The notes beneath the pieces were generated by a model. That model was not told the origin of the DNA and searched no databases. It saw nothing but the letters and a program-made list of their open reading frames with translations. From Pantoea cypripedii (GTDB lineage Bacteria > Pseudomonadota > Gammaproteobacteria > Enterobacterales > Enterobacteriaceae), in NCBI RefSeq assembly GCF_002095535.1, contig NZ_MLJI01000001.1:1477832-1541831 (forward strand): a stretch of 64,000 bases of DNA, read 5' to 3'. Made by a program: the position numbers and the translations under genes. How positions within the stretch are numbered: the stretch's first letter is position 1; the number at the start of each line of letters is the position of its first letter. Shown here in pieces: positions 30,477 to 39,030 of this stretch.

Positions 30477-32091
30477 CGTCGATCAGATTAAACGCTGGTC
30501 CCCGGTCTGGATTGTACCCATTGTCACGCTGTTAATCGGCGGATGGATTCTTTTTTATCACTTCAGCCATCAGGGGCCGGAAGTGACACTGATTACCGAA
30601 AATGCCGAAGGTATCGAAGCGGGTAAAACCACCATTAAGAGCCGTAGCGTGGATGTTGGTGTGGTGGAGAGCGCGGTACTGACTGACGATCTGCATCATG
30701 TGGAGATCAAAGCGCGGCTGAATTCAGGCATGGATAAACTGTTGCACGGCGACAGCGTGTTCTGGGTGGTCAAACCCCAGATTGGACGGGAAGGGATTAC
30801 CGGCCTCGGTACCCTGCTATCCGGTGCTTATATCGAGCTACAACCGGGTACCAAAGGAGATAAGCCGGAAAGTTATCAGCTGCTGGATGCGCCGCCGCTG
30901 GCACCACCGGATGCCAAAGGCATTCGTGTCACGCTGGATAGCAAAAAAGCCGGGCAGCTTAATCCGGGCGACCCGGTGCTGTTCCGTGGTTATCGTGTCG
31001 GTACGGTCGAAACCAGCACTTTCGACACGGAAAAACGCATGATGACCTATCAGCTGTTTATCTCCGCGCCTTATGACCGGCTGGTCACCACCAATGTCCG
31101 TTTCTGGAAGGACAGCGGAATTGCGGTGGATATGTCATCTTCCGGGATGCGCGTGGAAATGGGGTCACTCACGACGTTGTTCAGCGGTGGCGTCAGCTTC
31201 GATGTGCCAGATGGCTGGGAACTGGGGCAGGCGGCAGAGAATAAAGCGGAATATCATCTGTTCGATGATCAGCGCAGTATCCAGGATTCGTTGTATACCA
31301 ACCATATCGATTTCCTGATGTTCTTTACCGATTCGATCCGTGGTCTGCAAGTCGGTGCACCGGTGGAATTCCGGGGTATTCGTCTCGGTACGGTGGCGGA
31401 GGTGCCTTATACCATTCCTGGTGTTAACCAGGCACTGAACACGGATTATCGTGTACCGGTACTGATCCGCATCGAACCCGATCGCTTTATCAGCCGTCTC
31501 GGTGGTGATTTCAATCTCGAACAGCATTTGCAGGATGGGAAAAAACGCGGTCTGCGTGCCACCCTGAAAACCGGCAACCTGTTGTCGGGGGCGTTGTATG
31601 TCGATCTGGATTTCTACGACAACGTTGCCCCTTATCAGGGACCGGACAAAGTCGCGGGTCTTGAAGTGATCCCGACGGTGAGCGGTGGTCTGAGCCAGAT
31701 TCAGCAAAAACTGCTGGCCGCGCTCGACAAAATCAACAACCTGCCGCTCAATCCGATGATTAATGAGGCAACCGGCACCCTGAAGGAGAGCCAGCGCACG
31801 CTGCAGCAATTGCAGAAAACGCTCAACAACCTCAATCAGATCACCGGCAGTCCGGCGATGAAGACGCTGCCAGCGGATATGCAGCAAACGCTGCGTGAAC
31901 TGAATCGCAGCATGAAAGGGCTGCAACCGGGATCGCCAGCCTACAACAAGCTGGTAGGCGATATGCAGCGGCTGGATCAGGTGCTGCGTGAATTGCAGCC
32001 GGTGCTGAAGACCTTGAATAGCAAGAGCAACGCGCTGGTGTTTGAAGCCAAACCGGGTCAGGATCCACAGCCGAAGAGGGCGAAACAGTGA
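30448..32091 (+). CDS. pqiB: PqiB MCE-domain lipid-transport protein, TTG start
   Basis: PqiB forms a hollow needle across the periplasm from stacked MCE rings and carries lipids between the membranes. The 547-residue protein has one N-terminal membrane segment (WIVPIVTLLIGGWILFYHF), three MCE domains (starting near GPEVTLITENAEGIEAG, AKGIRVTLDSKKAGQLNPG and GLQVGAPVEFRGIRLG), and a C-terminal coiled coil. The start is TTG 30448, placed 7 nt after AAGGAG. This gives the E. coli length (546) and a 29-nt overlap with pqiA. Earlier in-frame starts lack a ribosome site. Confidence 0.94.
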   Translation: MTDNHQGIANVDQIKRWSPVWIVPIVTLLIGGWILFYHFSHQGPEVTLITENAEGIEAGKTTIKSRSVDVGVVESAVLTDDLHHVEIKARLNSGMDKLLHGDSVFWVVKPQIGREGITGLGTLLSGAYIELQPGTKGDKPESYQLLDAPPLAPPDAKGIRVTLDSKKAGQLNPGDPVLFRGYRVGTVETSTFDTEKRMMTYQLFISAPYDRLVTTNVRFWKDSGIAVDMSSSGMRVEMGSLTTLFSGGVSFDVPDGWELGQAAENKAEYHLFDDQRSIQDSLYTNHIDFLMFFTDSIRGLQVGAPVEFRGIRLGTVAEVPYTIPGVNQALNTDYRVPVLIRIEPDRFISRLGGDFNLEQHLQDGKKRGLRATLKTGNLLSGALYVDLDFYDNVAPYQGPDKVAGLEVIPTVSGGLSQIQQKLLAALDKINNLPLNPMINEATGTLKESQRTLQQLQKTLNNLNQITGSPAMKTLPADMQQTLRELNRSMKGLQPGSPAYNKLVGDMQRLDQVLRELQPVLKTLNSKSNALVFEAKPGQDPQPKRAKQ

Positions 32092-32654
32092 AGAAAGGGC
32101 TGATGATTGGGGCGATGCTGCTGCTGGCAGGTTGCAGCAGCACCATTGAAACCACTTACTATCAACTGCCTGCGGGTGCCAGTATGGCTCCTGTCAGCAC
32201 CGATGCCAGCAGTGGGCAACCGATGCTTTGGGTGCAGCAGGTCAGTGTTCCGGATTATCTGGCGGGTAATGGCCTGGTGTACCAGACCAGCGACGTGAAA
32301 TACGTTATTGCCGCTAATAATCTGTGGGCCAGTCCGCTTGACCAGCAATTGCAGCAAACGCTGGTCAATAATCTGAGCCGCGCATTGCCAGGGCGTCTGG
32401 TATCCGGTACACCATTGGGTGAAACGCACGACACGTTGACGGTGAATGTGACCGGTTTCCAGGGACGTTACGATGGCAAGGCAATTGTGAGCGGTGAATG
32501 GGTGCTGCAACATCAAGGACGGCTTATCAAACACGGCTTTAATCTGACGTTGCCGCAAACGGAAGACGGTTACGATGCGCTGGTGCGCATATTGGCACTC
32601 GGCTGGCAGCAGGTTGCACAGCAAATTGCGAATAGTGCGATCACGCCAAATTAA
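32088..32654 (+). CDS. pqiC: PqiC outer-membrane lipoprotein (YmbA)
   Basis: PqiC is the lipoprotein that docks the PqiB needle at the outer membrane. The 188-residue precursor starts with GTG overlapping the pqiB stop (GTGA). It has a lipobox LLAGC with the acylated Cys at residue 16, and an ABC-type transport auxiliary (DUF330) fold with the conserved VPDYLAGNGLVYQTSDVKYVIA. E. coli PqiC has 187 residues. A strong terminator follows. Confidence 0.95.
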   Translation: MKKGLMIGAMLLLAGCSSTIETTYYQLPAGASMAPVSTDASSGQPMLWVQQVSVPDYLAGNGLVYQTSDVKYVIAANNLWASPLDQQLQQTLVNNLSRALPGRLVSGTPLGETHDTLTVNVTGFQGRYDGKAIVSGEWVLQHQGRLIKHGFNLTLPQTEDGYDALVRILALGWQQVAQQIANSAITPN

Positions 32655-32675
32655 GATTTGTTCGAAGCTTATGCT

Positions 32676-32726
32676 AAGTCCCTGATTTGCCATCATCGTG
32701 TGGCAAAAATATCAGGGACTTTTTTA
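32676..32726 (+). terminator. Rho-independent terminator of pqiABC
   Basis: Stem AAGTCCCTGAT.TTGCCA against TGGCAA...ATCAGGGACTT with a small internal bulge, then TTTTTT. It begins about 20 bp after the pqiC stop. Confidence 0.9.
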
Positions 32727-32932
32727 TTGCCTAATCAGCCAGATAAGCGATTTTTCTGAAAATTTACCTCATTCTGTGATGTCGGTTTCAGGTCAAATTT
32801 ATGACATTGGCGTGAATATTGCGCATTGATCTTTTCCGCGGCTGGAGTTAGAACGTTAGAGTGGTTGAACATTAATTCGCCACTCTATCTTTCCACCAGA
32901 TTCCACCAGACCTGAAATGAGGGAAACGAGGT

Positions 32933-33100
32933 ATGAAGAGACAGAAAAGAGACCGCCTGGAACGAGCACATTCACGTGGCTATCAGGCCGGCATTACGGG
33001 ACGCTCAAAAGAGATTTGCCCGTACCAAATGATCGACGCACGGTCTCACTGGTTGGGAGGTTGGCGACAAGCCATGGAGGACAGGTCGGCGGTGGCCTAG
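32933..33100 (+). CDS. rmf: Ribosome modulation factor RMF
   Basis: RMF turns 70S ribosomes into inactive 100S dimers in stationary phase. The short gene encodes 55 residues, the exact E. coli length, beginning MKRQKRDRLERAHSRGYQAG and keeping GRSKEICPYQ and SHWLGGWRQAM. It is basic and has no signal peptide. It is preceded by a long leader and by a GAGG ribosome site, and followed by its own terminator. In E. coli it is growth-rate and ppGpp controlled; I saw no clear regulator site here. Confidence 0.96.
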   Translation: MKRQKRDRLERAHSRGYQAGITGRSKEICPYQMIDARSHWLGGWRQAMEDRSAVA

Positions 33101-33129
33101 CACTGCCGGATGTTCATCGAGTAAGGAAC

Positions 33130-33160
33130 AAACCTCCGCTTAGTGCGGAGGTTTTTGTTT
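33130..33160 (+). terminator. Rho-independent terminator of rmf
   Basis: Perfect 10-bp stem AAACCTCCGC/GCGGAGGTTT (33130-33139 and 33145-33154) with a 5-nt loop, followed by a T-rich tract. Confidence 0.9.
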
Positions 33161-33233
33161 TCCCCGTAATACTTCAGGCTGCATGGGCGTTGGCTTTACT
33201 GCAACTCGAAATATTCAGGGGAAGTCCGGAGGA

Positions 33234-33752
33234 CTAAAAAGCGGTGGTGTCTTTGAACAGGCCCACTTTCAGGTCTGTGGCGGCATAAATCAGGTTGCCG
33301 TCGACAAACACTTCACCATCAGCCACGCCCATCACCAGTTTGCGGTTGATGACACGTTTGAAGTGAATTTTGTAAGTCACTTTTTTCGCTGTCGGCAGTA
33401 CCTGTCCGGTGAATTTCACTTCACCCACGCCCAGTGCGCGGCCTTTACCTTCAGCACCCAGCCAGCCCAGATAGAAGCCAACCAGCTGCCACATAGCATC
33501 CAGACCCAGACAGCCCGGCATCACCGGGTCACCGATGAAGTGGCAATCAAAGAACCACAGGTCAGGGCGGATATCCAGCTCGGCTTCGACAAAGCCTTTA
33601 TCGTATTTACCGCCGTCTTCGGTCATTTTGACCACGCGGTCCATCATCAACATATTGCCTGATGGAAGCGGCGGTCCGTTTTCGCCAAACAGTTCTCCGC
33701 GACCTGAGGCAACCAGGTCTTCTTTGCTATAGGATTCGCGTTTATCTACCAT
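33234..33752 (-). CDS. fabA: 3-hydroxydecanoyl-ACP dehydratase/isomerase FabA
   Basis: FabA dehydrates 3-hydroxydecanoyl-ACP and isomerises the product to the cis-3 form, the branch point to unsaturated fatty acids. The 172-residue hot-dog-fold protein equals the E. coli length. The catalytic pair is His71 in [11 protein letters not shown] and Asp85 in GLDAMWQ. It is a single gene convergent with rmf. A FabR-type operator lies upstream at 33790-33807. Confidence 0.97.
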   Translation of the reverse strand: MVDKRESYSKEDLVASGRGELFGENGPPLPSGNMLMMDRVVKMTEDGGKYDKGFVEAELDIRPDLWFFDCHFIGDPVMPGCLGLDAMWQLVGFYLGWLGAEGKGRALGVGEVKFTGQVLPTAKKVTYKIHFKRVINRKLVMGVADGEVFVDGNLIYAATDLKVGLFKDTTAF

Positions 33753-33789
33753 GTTCTCAATAAGCCTTATTTAGTGAAGCCCGAATATT

Positions 33790-33807
33790 AGCGAACAGTT
33801 GTACGCT
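33790..33807 (-). promoter_or_regulatory. FabR operator in the fabA promoter
   Basis: On the minus strand AGCGTACAACTGTTCGCT differs little from the FabR consensus I recall from E. coli fabA and fabB. It lies about 38 bp before the fabA start, over the likely promoter, so FabR would repress fabA. A FadR site next to it is not clearly conserved. Confidence 0.65.
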
Positions 33808-33818
33808 GGGCAATGCTA

Positions 33819-35564
33819 TCAGCTGTGGTTAAACCAGTTAAGCCAACGTAATGGCCACGGACGCTGACGTGTTTCATGCTGGTTAAGCAGAGCGATACGT
33901 TCCTGAATGGTGCTTAGCAGCGAATCACCGCTCTCACTTTGCCACTCCACGCCTGTCAGCAAGGGCAGGGCTTCGTCTACACGCTCAATTGCCCAGATGT
34001 GGAACTGGCCCTGTTCTACTGCCTCAACGACTGCGGCATTCAGGCTCAGGTGGCGCACGTTACTGGCGGGCAAAATCACGCCCTGCTGACCAGTGAGACC
34101 GCGTTCGTGACAAATGCTGAAGAAACCTTCAATTTTCTCATTAAGGCCGCCTACCGGCTGCACATTGCCGAACTGGTCCACAGAACCGGTAACGGCGATC
34201 TGCTGGTTCAGTGGCTGATTAGCCAGTGCACTGATCAGGGCGCAGAGTTCGGCAAGAGAGGCGCTATCGCCATCGACCTCAGAATAGGATTGTTCAAACA
34301 CCAGCGAAGCAGAGAAGGGGAGTTGCTGTTCCAGCTCCAGTTCTGCAATCAGATAGGCCTGCATGATCATCATGCCTTTCGCATGAATATTGCCACCCAG
34401 CTCTGCTTTGCGTTCGACATCGGTGAATTCACCGTCACCCGGATGCACCACACAGGTAATGCGGGAAGGTTCGCCCCACGGACGCGGATGACCCGGAAAT
34501 TCAATCACCGAAAGACCATTGATCTGACCTACCACTTCACCTTCTGTCTCGATCATGATCTGATTGAGCAGAATTTCATCACGCATACGGTCGGCGAGGA
34601 AACTTTCCCGCCAATGACGCGCTTCCAGTGCGTCTTTCAGCGCTTCGGCATTGAGCACTTCACCGTGCAATGCCGCTTCCTGCATCTGACGGCGCAGCCA
34701 GCGTGGACAAAGTGGCAGCGTATCCTGATCGCCAGTGTTGCGTACTGCCTCGTTGATCAGTAGCGGCCAGAAGTCCTCTTCCGGATCGGGCAGACCGGCC
34801 TGACGCGCCAGGTTCAGTGTCCACTGGCACCAGGATGTCATGTCTTCTTCATCCAGCACCTGAAGGTTTTCTTCAAACTCACTGTAAAGCGCCATCTCAT
34901 GCGCTTCTGTGTCCAGCGCCTGAAAATCAGCCAGTGCATCACGTTCACCACACAAAATCAGGCGCAACTGAAGGGGCAGAGGCGGGATGGCGACGGGCAA
35001 TGGCTGGCGCTCATCCTGCGAATACCAGTCAAAACGGCCTGATTCGATGCTTTTTTTCAGGCGTAACCACATCAATGGCTGTGCCAGTAGCGTGGTTACG
35101 CTCAGAATAAGCGTGCCACCGTTAGCACGATGCAATAACCCCGGCTCCAGCTGCACACGATCTTTATACTGACGCACGCAACCGAAAAGCTGTTCAAATT
35201 CAATCCAGTCGGCATAATGCACGCCGCCCTGGCTGGTAAAAGGTCGGCTGCTGTCAGTCGGCGGCAGCAGACTGACATTGTCGCCCATAACCAGATAATC
35301 GCCGCCCGAAAGGGTTGCCGTTTCTGGCTGGAAACGCTGCGCAGCACTGGCAATCCAGGCGAGGTAATCGTTATTTTCCTGGCTGCGTAACAACAGCAGT
35401 GGTAACCCTTGTTGCTGATGATGCAAATGCGCCAGCGCATTCAGCAGACGCGGCTGGACCGCGGCCAGACTATCGCTATCTTCCAGTGAGACGTCAGAGA
35501 AAATGGATTGGTAGCGGGTGCTATCCGGCTGCAGGGCTTGCCACGTGAGTTGAGAGCTGGTCAA
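33819..35564 (-). CDS. ycbZ: Lon-like ATP-independent protease domain protein YcbZ
   Basis: The protein is 581 residues; E. coli YcbZ has 586. The N-terminal two-thirds resembles a degenerate AAA region of the LonB-like type. The C-terminal domain is a Lon (S16) peptidase with the catalytic Ser in SEVDGDSASLAEL and the catalytic Lys in GGLNEKIEGFF. No canonical Walker A is visible, so an energy-dependent role is doubtful and substrates are unknown. The likely start is TTG 35564, which aligns with the E. coli N-terminus and follows GGAAT. It is divergent from matP and lies upstream of fabA in the same direction. Confidence 0.9.
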   Translation of the reverse strand: MTSSQLTWQALQPDSTRYQSIFSDVSLEDSDSLAAVQPRLLNALAHLHHQQQGLPLLLLRSQENNDYLAWIASAAQRFQPETATLSGGDYLVMGDNVSLLPPTDSSRPFTSQGGVHYADWIEFEQLFGCVRQYKDRVQLEPGLLHRANGGTLILSVTTLLAQPLMWLRLKKSIESGRFDWYSQDERQPLPVAIPPLPLQLRLILCGERDALADFQALDTEAHEMALYSEFEENLQVLDEEDMTSWCQWTLNLARQAGLPDPEEDFWPLLINEAVRNTGDQDTLPLCPRWLRRQMQEAALHGEVLNAEALKDALEARHWRESFLADRMRDEILLNQIMIETEGEVVGQINGLSVIEFPGHPRPWGEPSRITCVVHPGDGEFTDVERKAELGGNIHAKGMMIMQAYLIAELELEQQLPFSASLVFEQSYSEVDGDSASLAELCALISALANQPLNQQIAVTGSVDQFGNVQPVGGLNEKIEGFFSICHERGLTGQQGVILPASNVRHLSLNAAVVEAVEQGQFHIWAIERVDEALPLLTGVEWQSESGDSLLSTIQERIALLNQHETRQRPWPLRWLNWFNHS

Positions 35565-35733
35565 AATATTCCATTCGTCAGATTCGGGAAAAGCGCGATT
35601 ATACAGGAATCAACCGGGTTAAGCACTGCGGAGTTCCGGCCCGAATTGTGACGGTTGCAACATGTTTTTCCTTGCTGCATCCGGGAAAAAAGCTGTTATT
35701 CTTAGTTTGTTACGTGATCACGATGAGATTCCG

Positions 35734-36201
35734 ATGAAATACCAGCAACTCGAAAATCTTGAAAGTGGATGGAAGTGGAAATACCTGGTGAAAAAGCATC
35801 GGGAAGGTGAGTTGATCACCCGTCATCTGGAACTGAGCGCAGCCCAGGTCGCGGTGGATGCCTTGCTGTCGATGGAAAATAGCCCGGTAGAGGTCAATGA
35901 ATGGATTGCCCAGCATATTCATCCCGATCTGGATAATCGTCTTAAGCAGACCATCCGGGCACGTCGGAAACGCCATTTTAATGCGGAACATCAGCATACC
36001 AGGAAGAAATCCATCGACCTGGAATATCTGGTGTGGCAGCGTCTGGCAGGGTTAGCACAACGTCGTAGCAGTACCCTTTCTGACACTATTGTGCAGCTGA
36101 TTGAAGATGCAGAACGCAAAGAGAAGTATGCCAGCCAGATGTCTACGCTGAAGCAGGATTTACAGGCAATTCTGGGAAAAGATGGCGCAGAGAACGAATA
36201 G
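35734..36201 (+). CDS. matP: Ter macrodomain organiser MatP
   Basis: MatP binds matS sites in the terminus macrodomain and links it to the division machinery. The 155-residue protein starts [31 protein letters not shown]. Its DNA-binding four-helix and ribbon-helix-helix core, [37 protein letters not shown], is nearly identical to E. coli, and a C-terminal coiled coil follows. The frame is open 24 codons upstream, but ATG 35734 is the family start. I found no matS site in the window by eye. Confidence 0.96.
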   Translation: MKYQQLENLESGWKWKYLVKKHREGELITRHLELSAAQVAVDALLSMENSPVEVNEWIAQHIHPDLDNRLKQTIRARRKRHFNAEHQHTRKKSIDLEYLVWQRLAGLAQRRSSTLSDTIVQLIEDAERKEKYASQMSTLKQDLQAILGKDGAENE

Positions 36202-36228
36202 CTTTCATTCCTGTTAAACAGCTATAAA

Positions 36229-36256
36229 AAAACCCCGCCGAGGCGGGGTTTTTACT
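36229..36256. terminator. Bidirectional terminator between matP and ompA
   Basis: Stem AAACCCCGCC/GGCGGGGTTT (36230-36239 and 36242-36251) flanked by an A run on the left and a T run on the right, so it can serve both convergent genes. Confidence 0.9.
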
Positions 36257-36266
36257 GCGTGTGAAC

Positions 36267-37334
36267 TTAAGCCTGCGGCTGAGTTACCACGTCTTTGATA
36301 CCTTTCACGTCGATTTCAACGCGACGGTCCGGCGCCAGGCAGTCGATCAGGGCATTGCGGCCTTTCACGCTGTCACAGGTGTTGCCAGTAACCGGGTTAG
36401 ATTTGCCCATACCACGTGCAGAGATCTTGTTGGACGGGATACCTTTAGAAACCAGGTAATCGACAACAGACTGAGCGCGTTTTTCAGACAGTTTCTGGTT
36501 GTACTGCTCTGAACCGATACGGTCGGTGAAGCCCAGAACAACGACTGAACCATCTTTCGGGTCCAGTGAGCTCAGCTGGCTGTACAGCTGATCCAGAGCC
36601 TGCTGACCTTCTGGTTTCAGGGTAGCTTTGTTGAAGTTGAACAGGACGTCAGACTTCAGGGTGAAACGCTTGGTTTCAACAACCGGAGCCGGGGCCGGAG
36701 CCGGAGCGACAACCGGTGCAGCAGCTTCATCCTGACCGAAACGGTAAGAAACACCGACGCTCAGCATGCTGTTGTCAGGGCGTGCGCCAACGGTGCCAGC
36801 ATCGCCGATGTTGTTAACCCACTGGTAGTCCAGACGAGCAGCCCAGTTTTGGGTCAGTGCGTATTCAACACCAACAGCAGCCAGCGGAGAAACGCCGGTG
36901 TCGTGATCGCTGATGCGAACGCCGTTGTTGTTCTGAGTTGAATCAGCACGCCATACCATGCCGCCCAGACGGGTATAAACGTCCAGATCGTCAGTGATTG
37001 GGTAGCTCAGTTTAGCAGCCAGCTGAACGCCTTGTGCTTTGAATGCGCCATTGATGTTGTTGCCTTTGTAAGGCATACGGCCCAGCCAGTCATAGCCCAG
37101 CTCGAAGCCCAGGTACGGGTTAGCCTGGTAACCCAGGAATGCGCCTGCACCCAGCTGATCCTGATGGGTCGGACCGTCGTTGTTCACGTAACCGTTACCG
37201 TAGTTACCTTTGTCGTGGTACTGAGACCAGCCCAGTTTAGCACCGGTATACCAGGTGTTATCTTTAGGAGCGGCCTGCGCTACGGTAGCGAAGCCAGCCA
37301 GTGCCACTGCAATTGCGATAGCTGTCTTTTTCAT
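36267..37334 (-). CDS. ompA: Outer-membrane protein A
   Basis: OmpA anchors the outer membrane to peptidoglycan and forms a small pore. The 355-residue precursor has a signal peptide ([21 protein letters not shown]), an eight-strand barrel (about 22-195), a Pro/Ala hinge ([10 protein letters not shown]), and a periplasmic OmpA/MotB domain with the mDap-binding motif [16 protein letters not shown]. The start is ATG 37334, with the conserved GATAACGAGGCGCAAA leader of E. coli ompA; ten in-frame codons upstream are rejected. The long leader and conserved promoter suggest the usual growth-rate and sRNA control. Confidence 0.97.
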   Translation of the reverse strand: MKKTAIAIAVALAGFATVAQAAPKDNTWYTGAKLGWSQYHDKGNYGNGYVNNDGPTHQDQLGAGAFLGYQANPYLGFELGYDWLGRMPYKGNNINGAFKAQGVQLAAKLSYPITDDLDVYTRLGGMVWRADSTQNNNGVRISDHDTGVSPLAAVGVEYALTQNWAARLDYQWVNNIGDAGTVGARPDNSMLSVGVSYRFGQDEAAAPVVAPAPAPAPVVETKRFTLKSDVLFNFNKATLKPEGQQALDQLYSQLSSLDPKDGSVVVLGFTDRIGSEQYNQKLSEKRAQSVVDYLVSKGIPSNKISARGMGKSNPVTGNTCDSVKGRNALIDCLAPDRRVEIDVKGIKDVVTQPQA

Positions 37335-37474
37335 TTTGCGCCTCGTTATCATCCAAATAGGCAATGAGCAAAAATGTTTGCTCTTGGTTGTAATCCAATC
37401 CTTCGCCGGGTCAACATGCTCGCTTATGACTCTACCGAAAAAAACGGAGGTTATTGAGCACCCTGGCGAGGTAA

Positions 37475-37502
37475 AGTCTACAACGAGATTGGAAACTTAC
37501 AA
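37475..37502 (-). promoter_or_regulatory. Probable sigma-70 promoter of ompA
   Basis: On the minus strand, TTGTAA and TAGACT are separated by 16 bp, followed by a segment (TTTACCTCGCCAGGGTGCTC) very like the start of the E. coli ompA transcript. It lies about 140 bp upstream of the ompA ATG, in keeping with a long leader. A TGTGA half-site on the plus strand just upstream could bind CRP. Confidence 0.6.
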
Positions 37503-37689
37503 GTATGATGTGACGCCAGGCGATAAAAAAACAGGGGTTTATACACACATTTTAACAATTGACATGGCATAATCTTCGTGATCAGAAATGAAAAAAACGG
37601 CTAAGCCATTGTCTAAGCTGGCTGGACAAGAATCAGTGGCTTAGCGTTAACTTCCGCAAAAAACGTTGTGAGAAAAATCTTAATTTTAC

Positions 37690-38181
37690 TTAATGAAACA
37701 AATCTGAGGGAATTTTTGACGCAGACGGTTGTCTCGACAAAACGGCTTCGTACCCTTGCGGACGCATAACCAGCCCCAAAGCTTCACCTTCTGCTGCTGC
37801 CTGTTTTAGTTCCCAGCGTTCTTCATCATTAAGCTCGTACGGAATCCATGCCAGAACCACGCTATAGTTCCCGGTACGCAGGGCTTTGACCATACTTTCT
37901 ACCGTACTGTAACGTTCACTTTCGGTGATATGCATACTCTTTTCCAGCGGCAAACCTGACTGCTGCAGCCACTGGCGATTCAGTTTGTGCGCTGGCGTTA
38001 ACCACAGTTGCCAGCGTGATTGCAGGCTCAATTGTTGCAGGACTGGCAGCAGCAAAAGCTGCATCATGCCAGGTTGTTCACTGTAACGCAGCTCTGTAAT
38101 GCCACCCAGAGTAGGTTGCGCTACACCTGAAGTTGCAAAACGGTGAGAACGATCAGCGGTGCCAGAGAATTGAGTACGCAT
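37690..38181 (-). CDS. sulA: SOS cell-division inhibitor SulA
   Basis: SulA blocks FtsZ assembly after DNA damage and is removed by Lon. The 163-residue protein is variable at the N-terminus but keeps the core MMQLLLLPVLQQL, QSRWQLWLTP, STVESMVKALRTGNYSVVLAW and the Lon-recognised end DLFH. E. coli SulA has 169. A LexA box lies about 23 bp upstream of the ATG. It is upstream of ompA and divergent from sxy, as in E. coli. Confidence 0.95.
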   Translation of the reverse strand: MRTQFSGTADRSHRFATSGVAQPTLGGITELRYSEQPGMMQLLLLPVLQQLSLQSRWQLWLTPAHKLNRQWLQQSGLPLEKSMHITESERYSTVESMVKALRTGNYSVVLAWIPYELNDEERWELKQAAAEGEALGLVMRPQGYEAVLSRQPSASKIPSDLFH

Positions 38182-38203
38182 AATTTAATCACTCAGTAAT
38201 GAA

Positions 38204-38219
38204 CTGTATGAATATACAG
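38204..38219 (-). promoter_or_regulatory. LexA (SOS) box of sulA
   Basis: The sequence CTGTATGAATATACAG fits the LexA consensus CTGT-N8-ACAG with near dyad symmetry. It sits 23 bp before the sulA start, as expected for tight SOS repression. Confidence 0.92.
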
Positions 38220-38403
38220 TAATGGCTTCCTGGATAAAGATCAACCTCAATTTCTGAAAACGTCTCGCAAATTCAGCACATTTTTTGCTCTGATTGCATT
38301 TATTCATTGAACAGCCAGATCGTTTTTCATATCTTCTAACTCGATGAATAAATGGATGTTTATTAGGATTTTTCTGGTAAAAGGACTTCAGGAAGGTGTC
38401 AGC

Positions 38404-39002
38404 ATGAAAAAAACTCATCCGGTTGTTGAGCAATCAAAAGTGCGGCTGGCGGCACTGGGAAAAATTGAATCTCGCACGCAGTTTGGTGGCTACGCGCTAA
38501 CCGTGGAAAAGGTGGTCTTTGCGTTTATCAATGACGATTCACTCTACTTACGTGCCTGTGAAGCGGTGGCGGATTATGCAGTGGAACGACCCATGGAGCC
38601 GCTAATTTATCGCAAGCGTGGCATACCTGTGGTCCTGAATTATTTCAAAGTCGATAACTGGCTTTGGCAGGAGCCAGAACGGTTGATGCGGTTGTCTGCC
38701 AGTGCTTTACGGGCGGCGCGCGATGAGCTTGAGACCAAATATGTCTCGCTGCGGTTAAAAGATTTACCCAATCTCAGCATGCGCATGGAGATGCTGCTGC
38801 ATAAGGTGGGTATTTGTTCGGTAAACATTTGTATGAAATCGGCGCGAAGCAGAGTTGGCTGAAATTGCGGACGGTGAATAAGCATATTGGCCTGAAAACA
38901 CTGCTGGCGTTACAGGGAGCGATTTCCGGGCATCATGAGGCGGCGCTGCCGAGTGAGGTACGAGCAGAGCTTTGCGCGTGGTATCAAAAAACGCTCCGCT
39001 AG
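38404..39002 (+). pseudogene. sxy: Competence regulator Sxy/TfoX, frameshifted
   Basis: Sxy (TfoX) works with CRP to turn on competence genes at CRP-S sites. ATG 38404, after AGGAAGG, opens a frame that matches the Sxy N-terminal domain up to KVGICSV near 38823. It then runs into unrelated residues and stops at 38862. The remaining C-terminal domain (KHLYEIGAKQSWLKLR...GAISGHHEAALP) continues in the next frame to the stop at 39002. One extra A in the AAA run at 38823-38825 would restore a single protein of about 199 residues (E. coli 209), aligned without a gap. A real mutation or a sequencing error in this short run is possible; I saw no good slippery site. Confidence 0.85.
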
Positions 39003-39030
39003 TGACATCGCAGAGCGTTTTTCGTTTTTA
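38986..39030. terminator. Bidirectional terminator between sxy and yccS
   Basis: Arms AAAAACGCTC (38987-38996) and GAGCGTTTTT (39013-39022) flank a 16-nt loop that holds the sxy stop codon; A and T runs face outward on both strands. Confidence 0.8.

Noticed and set aside
35734..36201. matS sites near matP
   Set aside because: I looked by eye for the 13-bp GTGAC-N3-GTCAC pattern and found none in the window; a motif scan would be needed to be sure.
38810..38830. Programmed -1 frameshift in sxy
   Set aside because: The bases at the joint (GTAAAC) do not form a canonical slippery heptamer and no strong stimulatory hairpin is seen; a missing base is the simpler reading.
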